Origin: JAJPJX01 sp964568355
GTDB taxonomy: Bacteria > Acidobacteriota > Terriglobia > Bryobacterales > Bryobacteraceae
NCBI GenBank assembly: GCA_964568355.1
Contig: CAZMRK010000498.1
Span: forward strand, 1 to 9,919
Length of the DNA stretch: 9,919 bases
Reading direction: 5' to 3'
Shown here: piece after piece, positions 5,457-9,919 of the stretch
How positions within the stretch are numbered: position 1 is the first letter of the stretch
Layout: every line of letters begins with the position of its first letter
The notes under the pieces: generated by a model
The model's input: the letters and a program-made list of their open reading frames with translations, nothing else
The model's database searches: none
Told to the model about the DNA's origin: nothing
Position numbers and translations under genes: made by a program

Positions 5457-6983
5457 ATGTGGACCAGAGAGTCTCTTCACGACCTAGTTCAAAATGGGCT
5501 GCAAGGCATCAAATTCATCGTGGTTTCAAATCGGGAACCTTATCTCCACCAGCGCCACGGTGAGGAGATCCGATATACACGGCCGGCCAGCGGGATGGCT
5601 GCAGCGCTTGATCCGATCATGCGCGCTGCCGGCGGTGTGTGGGTGGCGGCCGCCAGTGGCGACGCAGACCGCGAAGTGGTGGATGCGGCGGATCATGTCG
5701 GGGTACCGCCCGAGGACCCATCATATATCCTGAGACGTGTCTGGCTAGACGAACGGTTAGAAAAAGAGTATTACAACGGACTTTCCAACGAGGGACTGTG
5801 GCCACTGTGCCACGTTGCGTTCAGCCGCCCACACTTCAGCCTCCGCCATTGGGAGAGCTACCGGGAAGCAAATCAGCTTTTCGCTGAGGCCGTGCTGGAG
5901 GAAGCGGCCGGCGGTCCCGCTTTTGTTTTCATACAGGATTATCATTTTGCGCTGCTTCCCCGTATCTTGAAAGACCGCAATCCGAACCTGATCGTGGCCC
6001 AGTTCTGGCATATCCCGTGGCCGAACCGGGAGGTCTTCCGGACCTTTCCATGGGGAGAGGAATTGCTCGATGGCCTGCTAGGCAACGACCTGCTCGGATT
6101 TCACCTCCGCTATCACTGCGGAAATTTCGTCGAGACGGTAGACCGGGGAGTTGAGGCGAAGGTGGATCACGAGCACCTGGCGGTAACCCGAGGCGGGCAT
6201 ACCACGAAAGTCCGGCCGTTTCCCATCAGCGTCGATTTCGATCGCCACACCGCCATGGCGGATAGCATCGAGGTGGACCGGGAGATGGGACGCTGGCACC
6301 GGGAGTTGCAACTCCGGACCGATTTTCTGGGCATCGGAATTGACCGCCTGGACTACACCAAGGGCATTCCCGACCGGTTGGCCGGGTTAGAGTCATTTTT
6401 CGAAGAGCATCCGGACTACCGCGGGCGGGTGACTCTGGTACAGATCGGCGTGCCCAGCCGGACCGAGATCGGCAAATACAAAGCCCTGGGCGACGAAGTG
6501 GAGCAACTGGTGCGCCGGCTCAACTGGCGCTGGGGAAGGGGTTCGTGGCAGCCGGTGATCTTTCTCCGTGGAGACTATCCTCTCGAGCGGTTGATGGCGC
6601 TGCACCGGATAGCGGACTTCTGCATGGTCACCTCGCTGCATGACGGAATGAACCTGGTTTCGAAGGAGTTCGTCGCCAGCCGGTACGACGGAGACGGGGT
6701 GTTGATTCTCAGCCATTTCACCGGAGCGGCGCGGGAGCTCACCGACGCTCTGCTGGTCAATCCTTACGCGCCGAACGAGATCGGCGATGCAATCTTCACC
6801 GCTCTGACGATGCCGGCTGAAGAGCGGCAGCGACGCATGCGGCGGATGCGGGCCGCCGTGGCCGAGAACAACATCTACCGCTGGGCAGGTAAGGTGTTCT
6901 CAAGTCTGCTCAAGTTCGAGCTTCCGGAAACGGCCATGGCCGATGTCGAAATCGGAAGCCGCGTCAGCGAGGCGGGTGCATAG
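5457..6983 (+). CDS. otsA: Trehalose-6-phosphate synthase (GT20 family)
   Basis: This 508-residue cytosolic enzyme should join UDP- or other NDP-glucose and glucose 6-phosphate into trehalose 6-phosphate, the first step of the OtsAB route. GT20 landmarks are VVSNREP at 22-28, YYNGLSNEGLWPLCH at 105-119, IQDYHFALLP at 159-168 with Asp161, FWHIPWP at 183-189, GIDRLDYTKGIP at 293-304 with Arg297 and Lys302, and HDGMNLVSKEFVA at 395-407 with Asp396 and Glu404. Two positions differ from E. coli OtsA: the N-terminal GGL is SGM (45-47), and the Arg before DGMNLV is His395. I recall His in this place in other bacterial members, so function need not be lost. Length is close to normal. I chose ATG 5457; a TTG at 5400 would overlap the divergent gene's control region. 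No clear Shine-Dalgarno is present. No phosphatase domain is fused, and otsB is absent here. Glucosylglycerol-phosphate synthase is a less likely alternative. Confidence 0.9.
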   Translation: MWTRESLHDLVQNGLQGIKFIVVSNREPYLHQRHGEEIRYTRPASGMAAALDPIMRAAGGVWVAAASGDADREVVDAADHVGVPPEDPSYILRRVWLDERLEKEYYNGLSNEGLWPLCHVAFSRPHFSLRHWESYREANQLFAEAVLEEAAGGPAFVFIQDYHFALLPRILKDRNPNLIVAQFWHIPWPNREVFRTFPWGEELLDGLLGNDLLGFHLRYHCGNFVETVDRGVEAKVDHEHLAVTRGGHTTKVRPFPISVDFDRHTAMADSIEVDREMGRWHRELQLRTDFLGIGIDRLDYTKGIPDRLAGLESFFEEHPDYRGRVTLVQIGVPSRTEIGKYKALGDEVEQLVRRLNWRWGRGSWQPVIFLRGDYPLERLMALHRIADFCMVTSLHDGMNLVSKEFVASRYDGDGVLILSHFTGAARELTDALLVNPYAPNEIGDAIFTALTMPAEERQRRMRRMRAAVAENNIYRWAGKVFSSLLKFELPETAMADVEIGSRVSEAGA

Positions 6984-6993
6984 GCTCGATCCG

Positions 6994-9919
<2,926 letters not shown>

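Noticed and set aside
5397..5480. Longer N-terminus for the I9 protein, from ATG 5480
   Set aside because: It would put 28 hydrophilic residues before a clear signal peptide, overlap the otsA start, and ignore the ribosome site next to ATG 5396.
6984..6993. Bidirectional terminator between otsA and treS
   Set aside because: The 10 bp gap and its flanks show no stable stem followed by T residues in either direction.

Overview
The window is GC-rich, almost fully coding bacterial DNA with no mobile elements, RNA genes or CRISPR arrays that I can see. The protein styles suggest an Acidobacteriota-like soil bacterium of the Solibacter/Bryobacter type: a secreted FecR-domain protein, an I9 propeptide of the kind found on acidobacterial S8 proteases, a TreS-maltokinase fusion, and a DapF with the active-site signature SSGTG. 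This placement is an inference from remembered family features, not from a search.

Layout. Positions 1-5396 hold six genes on the minus strand, read right to left: a small secreted I9 (subtilisin-propeptide-like) protein, a PfkB-family sugar kinase, a polytopic GT-C type glycosyltransferase, diaminopimelate epimerase (dapF), a UDP-sugar 6-dehydrogenase of the WbpA/TviB type, and a FecR-domain protein cut by the left edge. Gaps are 22 bp, a 41 bp overlap, 12 bp, 5 bp and 61 bp, so at least the first five look like one transcription unit. Its theme is envelope and exopolysaccharide building: nucleotide-sugar oxidation, lipid-linked sugar transfer and peptidoglycan precursor supply.

A 60 bp divergent spacer (5397-5456) separates this unit from a plus-strand trehalose-6-phosphate synthase (5457-6983). 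Facing it, with only 10 bp between stop codons, is a minus-strand trehalose synthase-maltokinase fusion (6994 to beyond 9919), whose start lies off the right edge. Together these two enzymes could make trehalose 6-phosphate and later turn trehalose into maltose 1-phosphate, the GlgE donor for alpha-glucan. The T6P phosphatase (OtsB) and GlgE are not in the window.

The most notable points are a DapF whose second catalytic cysteine is replaced by serine, a stand-alone secreted I9 propeptide with no protease behind it, and the tight convergent pairing of trehalose-making and trehalose-consuming genes. I did not find a clearly new multi-gene system.
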